A stretch of 12,104 bases of DNA from F1-20-MAGs119 sp041164425 (GTDB lineage: Bacteria > Actinomycetota > Acidimicrobiia > Acidimicrobiales > Ilumatobacteraceae). Both the position numbers and the translations under genes were made by a program. The stretch lies in assembly GCA_041164425.1 (NCBI GenBank), contig JBEAPO010000034.1:1-12104 (forward strand), read 5' to 3'. Under the pieces are notes generated by a model. The model did no database searches and was not told the origin of the DNA. It saw only the letters and a program-made list of their open reading frames with translations. Shown piece by piece: positions 6,958 to 12,104 of the stretch (position 1 is the first letter of the stretch; every line of letters starts with the position of its first letter).

Positions 6958-6964
6958 TGCGGTG

Positions 6965-7495
6965 TCAGCCGTGGGGCGTGCTGCGCTGCATGATTTGCCA
7001 TGCCTCGGTAGGCGGGCCGTTCGTCACCACTTCGTGCACCAAACGTGCCAGATGCACCGGCGCAAAGAACGTGGTCCCGGGCTCAGCGAGCAGTTCTTCC
7101 GGTGACCACCACCGCAGGTCGACGAGGTGCTCGGCGCGCAGTTGTTCGGTTGTCAACAGAGGCGACGGTTCGAACCTGCTCGTGCGGATGAGATACGCGT
7201 GGTCGCGTTGGCCATCCCACTGCCCGTCGATGAAGGGAATCACGTGCGTGCGTGTCCAGAGGTGCGGGCCGATCACCGTCGGCGTGAGGCCGACCTCTTC
7301 GCGCAGCTCACGCACGAGGCCCTCGGCGTGCGACTCACCGGGTTCCAATCCTCCACCCGGCAAGACCCACACCGAGCGCAGGGGAAAGGCGAGGTGCGCG
7401 AGAAGAACGTGGTTGTCGTTGTCGACGAGAAGGCCACGCACAGCCTCGCGGATGCGCAGTCCCGTGAGGTCGAAGGACTCCGGGTCGTTCGACAA
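6965..7495 (-). CDS. Nudix hydrolase, last gene of a minus-strand operon
   Basis: This is a Nudix protein of about 176 residues, unrelated in detail to the one upstream of dnaE2. The box is complete: LPGGGLEPGE with G48 and E54, then R62-E63-x2-E66-E67-x-G69-L70. The strand REAVRGLLVDNDNHVLLAHL (17-35) is a typical Nudix entry strand. It should be a metal-dependent pyrophosphohydrolase, with unknown substrate. The start is uncertain: no ATG or GTG is available between the end of the preceding gene and the conserved region. TTG at 7495 gives MSNDPESFDL, and a CTG at 7504 would overlap the preceding stop as CTGA. Either way it is coupled to the ABM-domain gene, 5 bases or less away. It converges on dnaE2 with a 7-base gap. 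Confidence 0.88.
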   Translation of the reverse strand: MSNDPESFDLTGLRIREAVRGLLVDNDNHVLLAHLAFPLRSVWVLPGGGLEPGESHAEGLVRELREEVGLTPTVIGPHLWTRTHVIPFIDGQWDGQRDHAYLIRTSRFEPSPLLTTEQLRAEHLVDLRWWSPEELLAEPGTTFFAPVHLARLVHEVVTNGPPTEAWQIMQRSTPHG

Positions 7496-7500
7496 CGCCG

Positions 7501-7839
7501 TCAGTCGAAGTCGGTGGTGGCGATGCGCTGCGCGTTGTACACCGGTGCCTTGGCATCGATGCGGTACTTCATCGTCTCGGCGCCGGAGATTCCGTGCTCG
7601 GCGAACTTGTTGCGCATGTTGAAGTAGTTCTCGTGCAGGAAGTGGGCAGCGAGCGATGGTGCGTCGGTCCACAGTTCGTAGACCGTGATCGTGCCGGGTT
7701 CGCACGGGTCGGCAGAGAAAACGTAGGCCTCGCAACCGGGCTCTTGGTCGCGGGTGGCCTGCTGCAGCGGCTTTGAGTCCTCGAGAAGCGCAGCGCGCTT
7801 GGCGGGATCGATGAAAATGCGTCCGGCAATGATGATCAT
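7501..7839 (-). CDS. ABM-domain (antibiotic biosynthesis monooxygenase-like) protein
   Basis: This 112-residue protein has the small ferredoxin-like fold of the ABM/YgiN family. It begins with the strand MIIIAGRIFIDPAKRAALL, followed by EPGCEAYVFSADP (33-45) and ITVYELWTDAPSLAAH (51-66), a pattern of conserved Glu, Trp and His typical of the family. Members include cofactor-free quinol or polyketide monooxygenases and small heme-degrading enzymes, and many have no known substrate. It probably acts as a dimer in the cytoplasm. The ATG at 7839 is fixed by a strong ribosome binding site. It is the middle gene of three on the minus strand, 23 bases after the DUF3039 gene and immediately before the Nudix gene. 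Family is likely and substrate unknown. Confidence 0.85.
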   Translation of the reverse strand: MIIIAGRIFIDPAKRAALLEDSKPLQQATRDQEPGCEAYVFSADPCEPGTITVYELWTDAPSLAAHFLHENYFNMRNKFAEHGISGAETMKYRIDAKAPVYNAQRIATTDFD

Positions 7840-7843
7840 GGTG

Positions 7844-7850
7844 TCTCCTT
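7844..7850 (-). promoter_or_regulatory. Ribosome binding site of the ABM-domain gene
   Basis: On the minus strand AAGGAGA precedes the ATG at 7839, with five bases between GGAG and ATG. It is the strongest Shine-Dalgarno sequence in the window. It suggests that this internal operon gene is translated at a high or independent rate. Confidence 0.75.
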
Positions 7851-7862
7851 CGGTTGTCTTTT

Positions 7863-8156
7863 CTACTCGCTCGGTCGTTCGTTCAGGCCATCGTTGAAGG
7901 CCCGATAGGTCTCGTAGATGTCCTTGCAGGCCTCGCACATCGGCAACTGCTTGGGGTCGCGTGAGGGAATCCAAACGTGGCCGCACAGTGCCTCGAGGGG
8001 TGTCCCATAGATCCGCGCCTCGAGAACCTTGGCCGCGGCCGATTCGCCGGGTTCCGTTTTCACGATGTGTGCGACCGCCGGTTCACCGGTTTCGGGTACG
8101 CGCTCGGTCTCGGGCTCGACGCGCGCGGGGAGCGTCGTGAGAGGACCGTTCGCCAT
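7863..8156 (-). CDS. DUF3039 family protein
   Basis: This small protein of 97 residues belongs to DUF3039, a family I know mainly from Actinomycetota and without assigned function. The signature is in the second half: EALCGHVWIPSRDPKQLPMCEACKDIY (56-81), with C58, C74 and C77. With H30 in the VAHIVK strand these could bind one zinc ion. The first 25 residues are rich in Pro and Glu and probably disordered. I chose ATG 8156. A GTG at 8180 would add eight residues but would lie inside the short region shared with the divergent FmdB promoter. It is the first gene of the minus-strand operon with the ABM-domain and Nudix genes. The shared 36-base divergent space holds both promoters. Confidence 0.82.
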   Translation of the reverse strand: MANGPLTTLPARVEPETERVPETGEPAVAHIVKTEPGESAAAKVLEARIYGTPLEALCGHVWIPSRDPKQLPMCEACKDIYETYRAFNDGLNERPSE

Positions 8157-8180
8157 GACGTCAGTCAACCACAGGTCCAC

Positions 8181-8186
8181 TAACCT
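8181..8186 (+). promoter_or_regulatory. -10 element of the FmdB gene
   Basis: TAACCT fits TANNNT and lies six bases before the ATG at 8193, so the transcript is probably leaderless. No Shine-Dalgarno sequence is present. The region to the left also has to carry the divergent DUF3039 promoter. Confidence 0.5.
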
Positions 8187-8192
8187 TGGCGC

Positions 8193-8408
8193 ATGCCGTT
8201 GTACGAGTACCGCTGCCCGTCGTGTGATGCCGCATTCGAGATGCGCCGCCCGATGAGCGAGGCGTCATTGCCGGCACCGTGTGCCTGCGGAGCCGAGGCC
8301 AAGCGCCGACTCTCGGTGTTCGCCTCGGTGGGCGGCGGCGCAGCCACTTCGGCCGCACCCGCCGTGCCGGTGACCCGCGGCTGCGGCGGCGGCTGCGCTT
8401 GCCACTGA
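8193..8408 (+). CDS. FmdB family zinc-ribbon protein
   Basis: This 71-residue protein opens with MPLYEYRCPSC, the hallmark of the FmdB/CxxC_CxxC_SSSS putative regulators. C8 and C11 form the first zinc knuckle, and C30 and C32 (PCACG) the second, in the compact CxC form rather than CxxC. A flexible Ala/Gly/Pro linker leads to a Cys/Gly-rich tail, CGGGCACH (64-71), which I associate with actinobacterial members and which could bind a second metal. The name comes from a formamidase/amide operon regulator, but the molecular function of most members is not known. The DUF4031 gene follows after 19 bases in the same direction, so the two probably share a transcript. Confidence 0.9.
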   Translation: MPLYEYRCPSCDAAFEMRRPMSEASLPAPCACGAEAKRRLSVFASVGGGAATSAAPAVPVTRGCGGGCACH

Positions 8409-8427
8409 CTCTTCCCGTCGTCGGCCG

Positions 8428-8739
8428 ATGATTCTCGTCGACGAATGCCATTGGTGGTTTCGCAACCGCAAGTGGTGCCACATGGTCAGCGACGTATCGC
8501 ACGACGAATTGCACGCGATGGCCGAGGCGTTGGGGATTCCACGCCGCGGGTTTCAGGGCGACCACTATGACCTGCCCGAGGACTACCGCGAACGTGCCAT
8601 CGCGTTGGGCGCGACGGCGGTGAGTAGTCGTGAATTGTTGACGAGGTTGCGGGCGGCGGGGTTGCGGCTCAGCCCAGCCCGGCGACGTGCCGCGGGCACC
8701 ACACCGCCCCCTGACCTGCGAACCGGGCACCAGCCGTAG
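8428..8739 (+). CDS. DUF4031 domain protein
   Basis: This 103-residue protein matches DUF4031, a small bacterial domain of unknown function. It begins with MILVDECHWWFRNRKWCHM and continues with SDVSHDELHAMAEALGIP and the conserved GDHYDLPEDYRERAIALGA (54-72). Clustered His, Asp and Cys residues suggest a metal or nucleotide site, but that is not established. There is no obvious ribosome binding site, and coupling to the FmdB gene is likely. The last 23 or so residues (after about 80) are rich in Arg, Ala and Pro and overlap the 3' end of the convergent minus-strand gene by 71 bases. The conserved part ends before the overlap. Confidence 0.83.
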   Translation: MILVDECHWWFRNRKWCHMVSDVSHDELHAMAEALGIPRRGFQGDHYDLPEDYRERAIALGATAVSSRELLTRLRAAGLRLSPARRRAAGTTPPPDLRTGHQP

Positions 8740-9139
8740 CGAAACTGCGCACGCACCAGTCGATGAGAACGATGCCGGCGCGGTCGCACACGTCGGCCAT
8801 CGCGAACCATCGTTCGGCGTCGTCGGGCGACGCGTGAGCATCGGGCTCGACGGTCATCACGTAGCAGCCGGCAGCGAGCGGGTTGGCCGACGCAACCGAG
8901 ACGACGTGGTGGCCGAGCATGCGACCAGCGGTCGTGGGGTCGTCGCGCAGTCCGATGAACGCGTCACTGGAGTGCAGGCCGACACCGTGGCGCGAGCCAT
9001 CGACCAAGAGGACGAGGTGCTGGGGCCGGAACGGGCGTTGCACCGTGAGGGAAAACACGCTGAGCGCCTGCGAGGTGGACGCGATCGTGTCGAGAAAGGG
9101 ACGCGGAACGTCGACGAGTGTGAGGCTCTGTGGACTCAT
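8669..9139 (-). CDS. Uncharacterised protein, possible degenerate RadC/JAB fold
   Basis: I do not recognise this 156-residue protein with confidence. It is soluble and alternates strands and helices: RPQHLVLLVDGSRHGVGLHS (38-57), GHHVVSVASANP (76-87), GCYVMTVEPDAHASPDDAER (91-110), then WFAMADVCDRAGIVLIDWCV (111-130). The order resembles the RadC/JAB fold, in which a strand with a D-x-R-N-like turn is followed by HxHPSG, SxxD and an L-x-I-x-x-x-D-H strand. Here the SxxD position is S104-P-D-D107, but the metal-binding histidines read T-V-E-P, so metalloprotease activity is not expected. The ATG at 9139 follows a -10 element at leaderless spacing, and translation from it fits normal codon use. 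The 3' end overlaps the DUF4031 gene by 71 bases tail to tail. It is separated from the rhomboid gene upstream by 44 bases and has its own promoter. Confidence 0.7.
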   Translation of the reverse strand: MSPQSLTLVDVPRPFLDTIASTSQALSVFSLTVQRPFRPQHLVLLVDGSRHGVGLHSSDAFIGLRDDPTTAGRMLGHHVVSVASANPLAAGCYVMTVEPDAHASPDDAERWFAMADVCDRAGIVLIDWCVRSFATAGARFAGQGAVWCPRHVAGLG

Positions 9140-9146
9140 TGCGCGC

Positions 9147-9152
9147 ACCGTA
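9147..9152 (-). promoter_or_regulatory. -10 element of the uncharacterised minus-strand gene
   Basis: On the minus strand TACGGT fits TANNNT and is followed by seven bases and the ATG at 9139. No Shine-Dalgarno sequence is present, which again suggests a leaderless transcript. Confidence 0.45.
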
Positions 9153-9183
9153 ACCAGGGGGTGCAACGTGAGAGAGCAACGCG

Positions 9184-10020
9184 TCAGAGCGTGGCGCGGG
9201 CAATGGCAAACGCGACGATCGCGACGGCGATGGGCGCTGCGTACTTCACCCATGCGGCATACGTTTTGCCGCGCGGCGGGATCAAGACGGCACCACAGGC
9301 CGCTCCACCGACCAGCCCACCGATGTGCCCACCGATCGAGATACCCGGAATCGTCACGGTGATGAGCAGGTTGATGAGGAGCGTCATGCCGAGACCGGTC
9401 TGGAACGGGTTGATGCCGCGCTGGCGCATACCGACAACTGCGAGGCCCATCAGGCCGAACACCGCACCGGAAGCGCCACCCGAAAGCGCCCACGGCGAAG
9501 CGAGAAGTGCGCCCGTGCTGCCGGCGACGAGCGAGGCCATGTACGTCAACGCATAGGGCACGCGACCAAGCTCACGTTCGAGCATCGACCCGAGTTGCCA
9601 CAGCAGGAACATGTTCATGCCGATGTGGAACAACCCGAAGTGGACGAAACCCGCGGTGACGAGGCGATACCACTCGTCGTTGTAGAGGAAGCCCTTGTAG
9701 AGGCCGAGGTTGATCGTGTTCTCGGACAGTTCGCCACCGCCGCCGAGGTTGACACCCCCCACGTTCGTGTAGATGAAAACGAGAACATTGATCGCGATCA
9801 ACGCCCGGGTGACGAGCAGGGGCTGGGCGGCGTTCCAGTACGTCGCGCGCGTGCGCACCGACGGGCGATCGCGACGCACGCAGTCGAGACACTTCGAGCC
9901 GACGTCGGCCTGAACGAGACAGTCACCGCATGCGGGTCGGCCACAGCGCGTGCAACTGCGCCCCGTCGGTCTGTCGGGGTGTCGTGTGCAGTTCGGAACG
10001 GGTGGGGGAGGAAGGTTCAT
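9184..10020 (-). CDS. Rhomboid family intramembrane serine protease with N-terminal zinc-binding domain
   Basis: This 278-residue membrane protein cleaves substrates within the lipid bilayer. Catalytic residues are visible: S184 in SGGASGAVFG and H232 in GGHIGGLVGG, with the oxyanion/structural motif H132-x3-N136 in HIGMNMF. About six hydrophobic segments fall at 72-86, 120-140, 155-175, 183-198, 208-226 and 230-247, and a last helix at 262-275 would make seven. The N-terminal 50 residues are a cytoplasmic B-box-like zinc module (C11, H14, C23, C26, C31, C34, C44, C47), a fusion I associate with actinobacterial rhomboids. The ATG at 10020 overlaps the stop of the fucose synthase (TGATG), so translation is coupled to it. 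This pairing looks like compaction rather than a pathway link. Substrates are unknown. Confidence 0.92.
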   Translation of the reverse strand: MNLPPPPVPNCTRHPDRPTGRSCTRCGRPACGDCLVQADVGSKCLDCVRRDRPSVRTRATYWNAAQPLLVTRALIAINVLVFIYTNVGGVNLGGGGELSENTINLGLYKGFLYNDEWYRLVTAGFVHFGLFHIGMNMFLLWQLGSMLERELGRVPYALTYMASLVAGSTGALLASPWALSGGASGAVFGLMGLAVVGMRQRGINPFQTGLGMTLLINLLITVTIPGISIGGHIGGLVGGAACGAVLIPPRGKTYAAWVKYAAPIAVAIVAFAIARATL

Positions 10021-10976
10021 CAGGGGGCTTGTTCGGCAACCGCGCGATTGGCGAGGTACCACGCGACCGTCGACTCGAGACCCTTGCGGAAGTCCATCTG
10101 CGCCGTCCAACCGAGCGCGTGTTCGGCGTTCGTCGCGTCGACGCGGCGGCGGGGCTGGCCGTCGGGTTTCGTGGAGTCCCAGACGAGGTCGCCGTTGTAA
10201 CCCACCACCTGTGCGATCGTTTCGACGGTCTCGCGGATCGTGATCTCACGGTTCGTGCCCAGGTTCAGTGGTTCGGGCGATGCGTGCATTTCGGCCGCGA
10301 GGACGATTGCTGCAGCCGCATCATCGACGTAGAGGTATTCGCGACTGGCGGTTCCGGTGCCCCACACGTGCACTTTGTCGGCACCCGTCTCTTTTGCCTC
10401 GACACATTTCTTGATCAGCGCCGGAATGACGTGTGAGACCTCTGGGTGGAACTTGTCGCCGGGCCCGAACAGGTTGGTGGGGATGAGATAGGCGAATTTC
10501 TGGCCGTACTGCGCGGCGTTCACTTGTGCGTGAATGAGTAGCGCTTTCTTCGCGATGCCGTACGGCGCATTCGTCTCTTCCGGGTAGCCGTCCCAGAACG
10601 ACGACTCTCGAAAAGGGACTGGGGTGAACTTTGGATACGAACACACGGTGCCGAGAAGAACGGTCTTGTCGACACCGGCTGCGCGGCAGGCTTCGATGAC
10701 ATGGGTGCCCATCATCAGGTTGTCGAGGTACAGCGGAGCGGGTGCTGCCTGGTTGTAGCCGATGCCACCGACTCGTGCCGCGAGGTGGATGACGTGGGTG
10801 GGGCGGTGGGCGGCGAGCATCGCCTCGGCCTGTCCGGGCCGGGTGAGATCGAAGTCGGTCTTGCGCGGGGCGGCCACGTTGGCGCCGAGTTCGCGCAAAA
10901 GACGTACGACGACGCGACCGAGGAAACCATTGCCACCGGTGACGAGCACGGGTCGCGATTTCCAGAAGTCGCTCAT
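10020..10976 (-). CDS. fcl: GDP-L-fucose synthase
   Basis: This 318-residue enzyme of the extended short-chain dehydrogenase family converts GDP-4-keto-6-deoxymannose to GDP-L-fucose with NADPH, by 3,5-epimerisation and reduction. It has GGNGFLG (14-20) for the nucleotide cofactor, the Y139-x3-K143 pair in APYGIAKK, C112 and H182 (in SHVIP) at the positions of the epimerase acid and base of the E. coli enzyme, and PTNLFGPGDKFHP (166-178). The usual active-site Ser is T110. Length is typical. ATG 10976 is placed just before the fold begins and follows a -10 element. The open frame continues far upstream only as a shadow of the glycosyltransferase gene. GDP-mannose dehydratase is not in the window. 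It is divergent from a GT4 glycosyltransferase, which supports a surface-glycan role. It may act on a related sugar nucleotide. Confidence 0.92.
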   Translation of the reverse strand: MSDFWKSRPVLVTGGNGFLGRVVVRLLRELGANVAAPRKTDFDLTRPGQAEAMLAAHRPTHVIHLAARVGGIGYNQAAPAPLYLDNLMMGTHVIEACRAAGVDKTVLLGTVCSYPKFTPVPFRESSFWDGYPEETNAPYGIAKKALLIHAQVNAAQYGQKFAYLIPTNLFGPGDKFHPEVSHVIPALIKKCVEAKETGADKVHVWGTGTASREYLYVDDAAAAIVLAAEMHASPEPLNLGTNREITIRETVETIAQVVGYNGDLVWDSTKPDGQPRRRVDATNAEHALGWTAQMDFRKGLESTVAWYLANRAVAEQAP

Positions 10977-10984
10977 GCCCACAG

Positions 10985-10990
10985 ATGGTA
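10985..10990 (-). promoter_or_regulatory. -10 element of the fcl promoter
   Basis: On the minus strand TACCAT fits TANNNT and lies eight bases before the ATG at 10976, giving a leaderless or nearly leaderless transcript. It shares the 39-base divergent space with the glycosyltransferase promoter, so the two promoters lie back to back. Confidence 0.45.
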
Positions 10991-11003
10991 GGGCGTGTGC
11001 AGG

Positions 11004-11009
11004 CACAAT
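11004..11009 (+). promoter_or_regulatory. Possible -10 element of the glycosyltransferase gene
   Basis: CACAAT differs from TANNNT in the first base and lies six bases before the GTG at 11016, the spacing seen at the other leaderless starts. It helps choose this GTG, since no ribosome binding site is visible. Confidence 0.4.
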
Positions 11010-11015
11010 GGTGGG

Positions 11016-12104
11016 GTGCGAGCCGCCATCACATTGGAACAGTGCTGGCACGACGTGCCCGGCGGTACGGGTGTGTATGGCATCGAAGTCGCGCGTGAAC
11101 TTGCCACTCTGCCGGGCCTCGAAGTGATCGGGGTGGCGGGCCGCCATCGGTCGCCTGCGAAGGCAGGTTTCACCCCACCTATCGGCGTACGGGCATTGCC
11201 CCTCGCAGGGCCGTTCCTCTACGAGTCGTGGTTGCGTTTCGGCTGGCCACGCGTCGAGGCCGCAACCGGCGCAGTCGACGTCGTCCACGCGACGAGCATC
11301 ATCCCCGCGGCCACGTCGTTGCCGCTCGTGGTGACCGTACACGACCTCGCGTTTCTTCACGACCCGTCGCACTTCACGAAGCGAGGCGTCTCGGTGTTTC
11401 GCCGCAGTATGGACCTGGTGAAGAGTCGTGCCACGCGAGTCGTGTGCGTGTCGCAGGCAACGCTCGACGATTGCATTGCCAACGGATTCGACGTTGAACG
11501 TCTGCGTTGCGTCGAGAACGGTGTGAGGCCCGTCGTCGTGTCCGACGGTGCGGTGCGTGATGTGGTCGCGCGTCATCGACTGCCCGAGCGATACCTGTTG
11601 TTCGTCGGCACGATCGAACCGCGCAAGAACCTCGCGCGCCTGATCGAGGCGCACGCGATGTTGGGCGATCGCATTCCCGACCTCGTCGTGGTCGGTGCGG
11701 CTGGTTGGGGCGAAACGATCGATGTTCCCGCGACTTCGCGCTCGCGTGTCCACATGACGGGGTTCGTGCCCGCCGACGACCTTGCGGCGCTGTACTCGGG
11801 TGCCGTTGCGCTGTGTTACCCCTCGATTCGCGAGGGATTCGGGCTGCCGATTCTCGAGGCGATGGCACAAGGCACGCCCGTCGTCACCAGCGCGAACGGT
11901 GCGACCGAAGAAGTGGCGGGCGGCGCGGCCGTCCTCGTCGACCCGCTGGATGTCGCCTCGATCGCCGACGGGATGTTGCGCGTGATCGAACAGCGCGATG
12001 TCCTGTCGGCGCGTGCTCGCGACCGTGCGGCGCAGTTGTCGTGGAAGCGCACCGCGCAACTCACGCGCGAGGTGTATGCCGAGGCGATCGCCGACGGCCC
12101 ACGC
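11016..12104 (+). CDS. Glycosyltransferase family 4 protein (partial, runs off the window end)
   Basis: This frame stays open from the GTG at 11016 to the last base, giving 363 residues without a stop. It is a GT-B fold, retaining GT4 enzyme that transfers a sugar from a nucleotide donor, probably at the cytoplasmic membrane face. The N-terminal domain has VPGGTGVYGIEVARELATL (14-32), the acceptor-domain strand VDVVHATSIIP (87-97) and VVTVHDLAFLHDP (105-117). The donor domain has LLFVGTIEPRKNLARLIEAH (194-213), GFVPADDLAALY (249-260) and the E-x7-E motif E273 to E281 in EGFGLPILEAMAQGTPVV. The family is usually 350-390 residues, so at most a few tens of residues are missing. Gene order with divergent fcl suggests exopolysaccharide or O-antigen-like synthesis. 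Acceptor and sugar are unknown. Confidence 0.93.
   Translation, partial: MRAAITLEQCWHDVPGGTGVYGIEVARELATLPGLEVIGVAGRHRSPAKAGFTPPIGVRALPLAGPFLYESWLRFGWPRVEAATGAVDVVHATSIIPAATSLPLVVTVHDLAFLHDPSHFTKRGVSVFRRSMDLVKSRATRVVCVSQATLDDCIANGFDVERLRCVENGVRPVVVSDGAVRDVVARHRLPERYLLFVGTIEPRKNLARLIEAHAMLGDRIPDLVVVGAAGWGETIDVPATSRSRVHMTGFVPADDLAALYSGAVALCYPSIREGFGLPILEAMAQGTPVVTSANGATEEVAGGAAVLVDPLDVASIADGMLRVIEQRDVLSARARDRAAQLSWKRTAQLTREVYAEAIADGPR

Noticed and set aside
6958..6964. Terminator between dnaE2 and the convergent Nudix gene
   Set aside because: Only seven bases separate the stop codons, and I see no GC hairpin followed by a T run.
8687..10200. Plus-strand open frames of about 290 codons (8687-9556 and 9325-10200)
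   Set aside because: Both lie opposite the uncharacterised minus-strand gene and the rhomboid protease, and their products have no recognisable fold or plausible starts.
10977..12059. Upstream extension of the fcl frame to a 679-residue protein
   Set aside because: The extension is antisense to the GT4 glycosyltransferase. Residues before MSDFWKSRPVLVTGG have shadow-frame composition, and a promoter lies just before 10976.

Overview
The window reads as compact, high-GC chromosomal DNA from an actinomycete-type bacterium. The evidence is the GAAC-N4-GTTC LexA operators, an ImuA'/ImuB/DnaE2 mutasome, DUF3039 and DUF4031 proteins, an FmdB protein with a Gly/Cys tail, and many start codons 6-8 bases after a TANNNT box, as in leaderless transcripts. 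An Acidimicrobiia-like member of Actinomycetota is my best guess, but this is inference. About 97% of the window is coding. I saw no tRNA, rRNA, insertion sequence, CRISPR array or convincing terminator hairpin.

Region 1 (1-980): a cobalamin-binding regulator with an excisionase/MerR-like DNA-binding head. It carries the W-x9-EH and ExH signatures of CarH-type B12 photoreceptors.

Region 2 (990-6957): the centre of interest, an SOS-inducible mutagenesis cassette. A LexA box drives imuA'-imuB, which overlap by ATGA, followed 13 bases later by a Nudix hydrolase. A second, perfectly palindromic LexA box drives dnaE2. The two operator-promoters are nearly identical in sequence and layout. DnaE2 would be the catalytic polymerase, and ImuB and ImuA' its accessory partners. 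ImuB keeps a beta-clamp motif (QLGLWG) but appears to have lost most of the N-terminal Y-family palm/fingers.

Region 3 (6965-8156, minus strand): a three-gene operon of DUF3039 protein, ABM-fold monooxygenase-like protein and a second Nudix hydrolase, ending 7 bases from dnaE2.

Region 4 (8193-8739, plus strand): an FmdB zinc-ribbon protein and a DUF4031 protein.

Region 5 (8669-10976, minus strand): an unrecognised 156-residue protein with a possible degenerate RadC/JAB fold, a rhomboid protease with an N-terminal zinc-binding module, and a GDP-L-fucose synthase whose stop codon overlaps the rhomboid start.

Region 6 (11016-12104, plus strand): a GT4 glycosyltransferase, divergent from the fucose synthase and cut off by the window end. 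With the fucose synthase it suggests a surface-polysaccharide locus continuing to the right.
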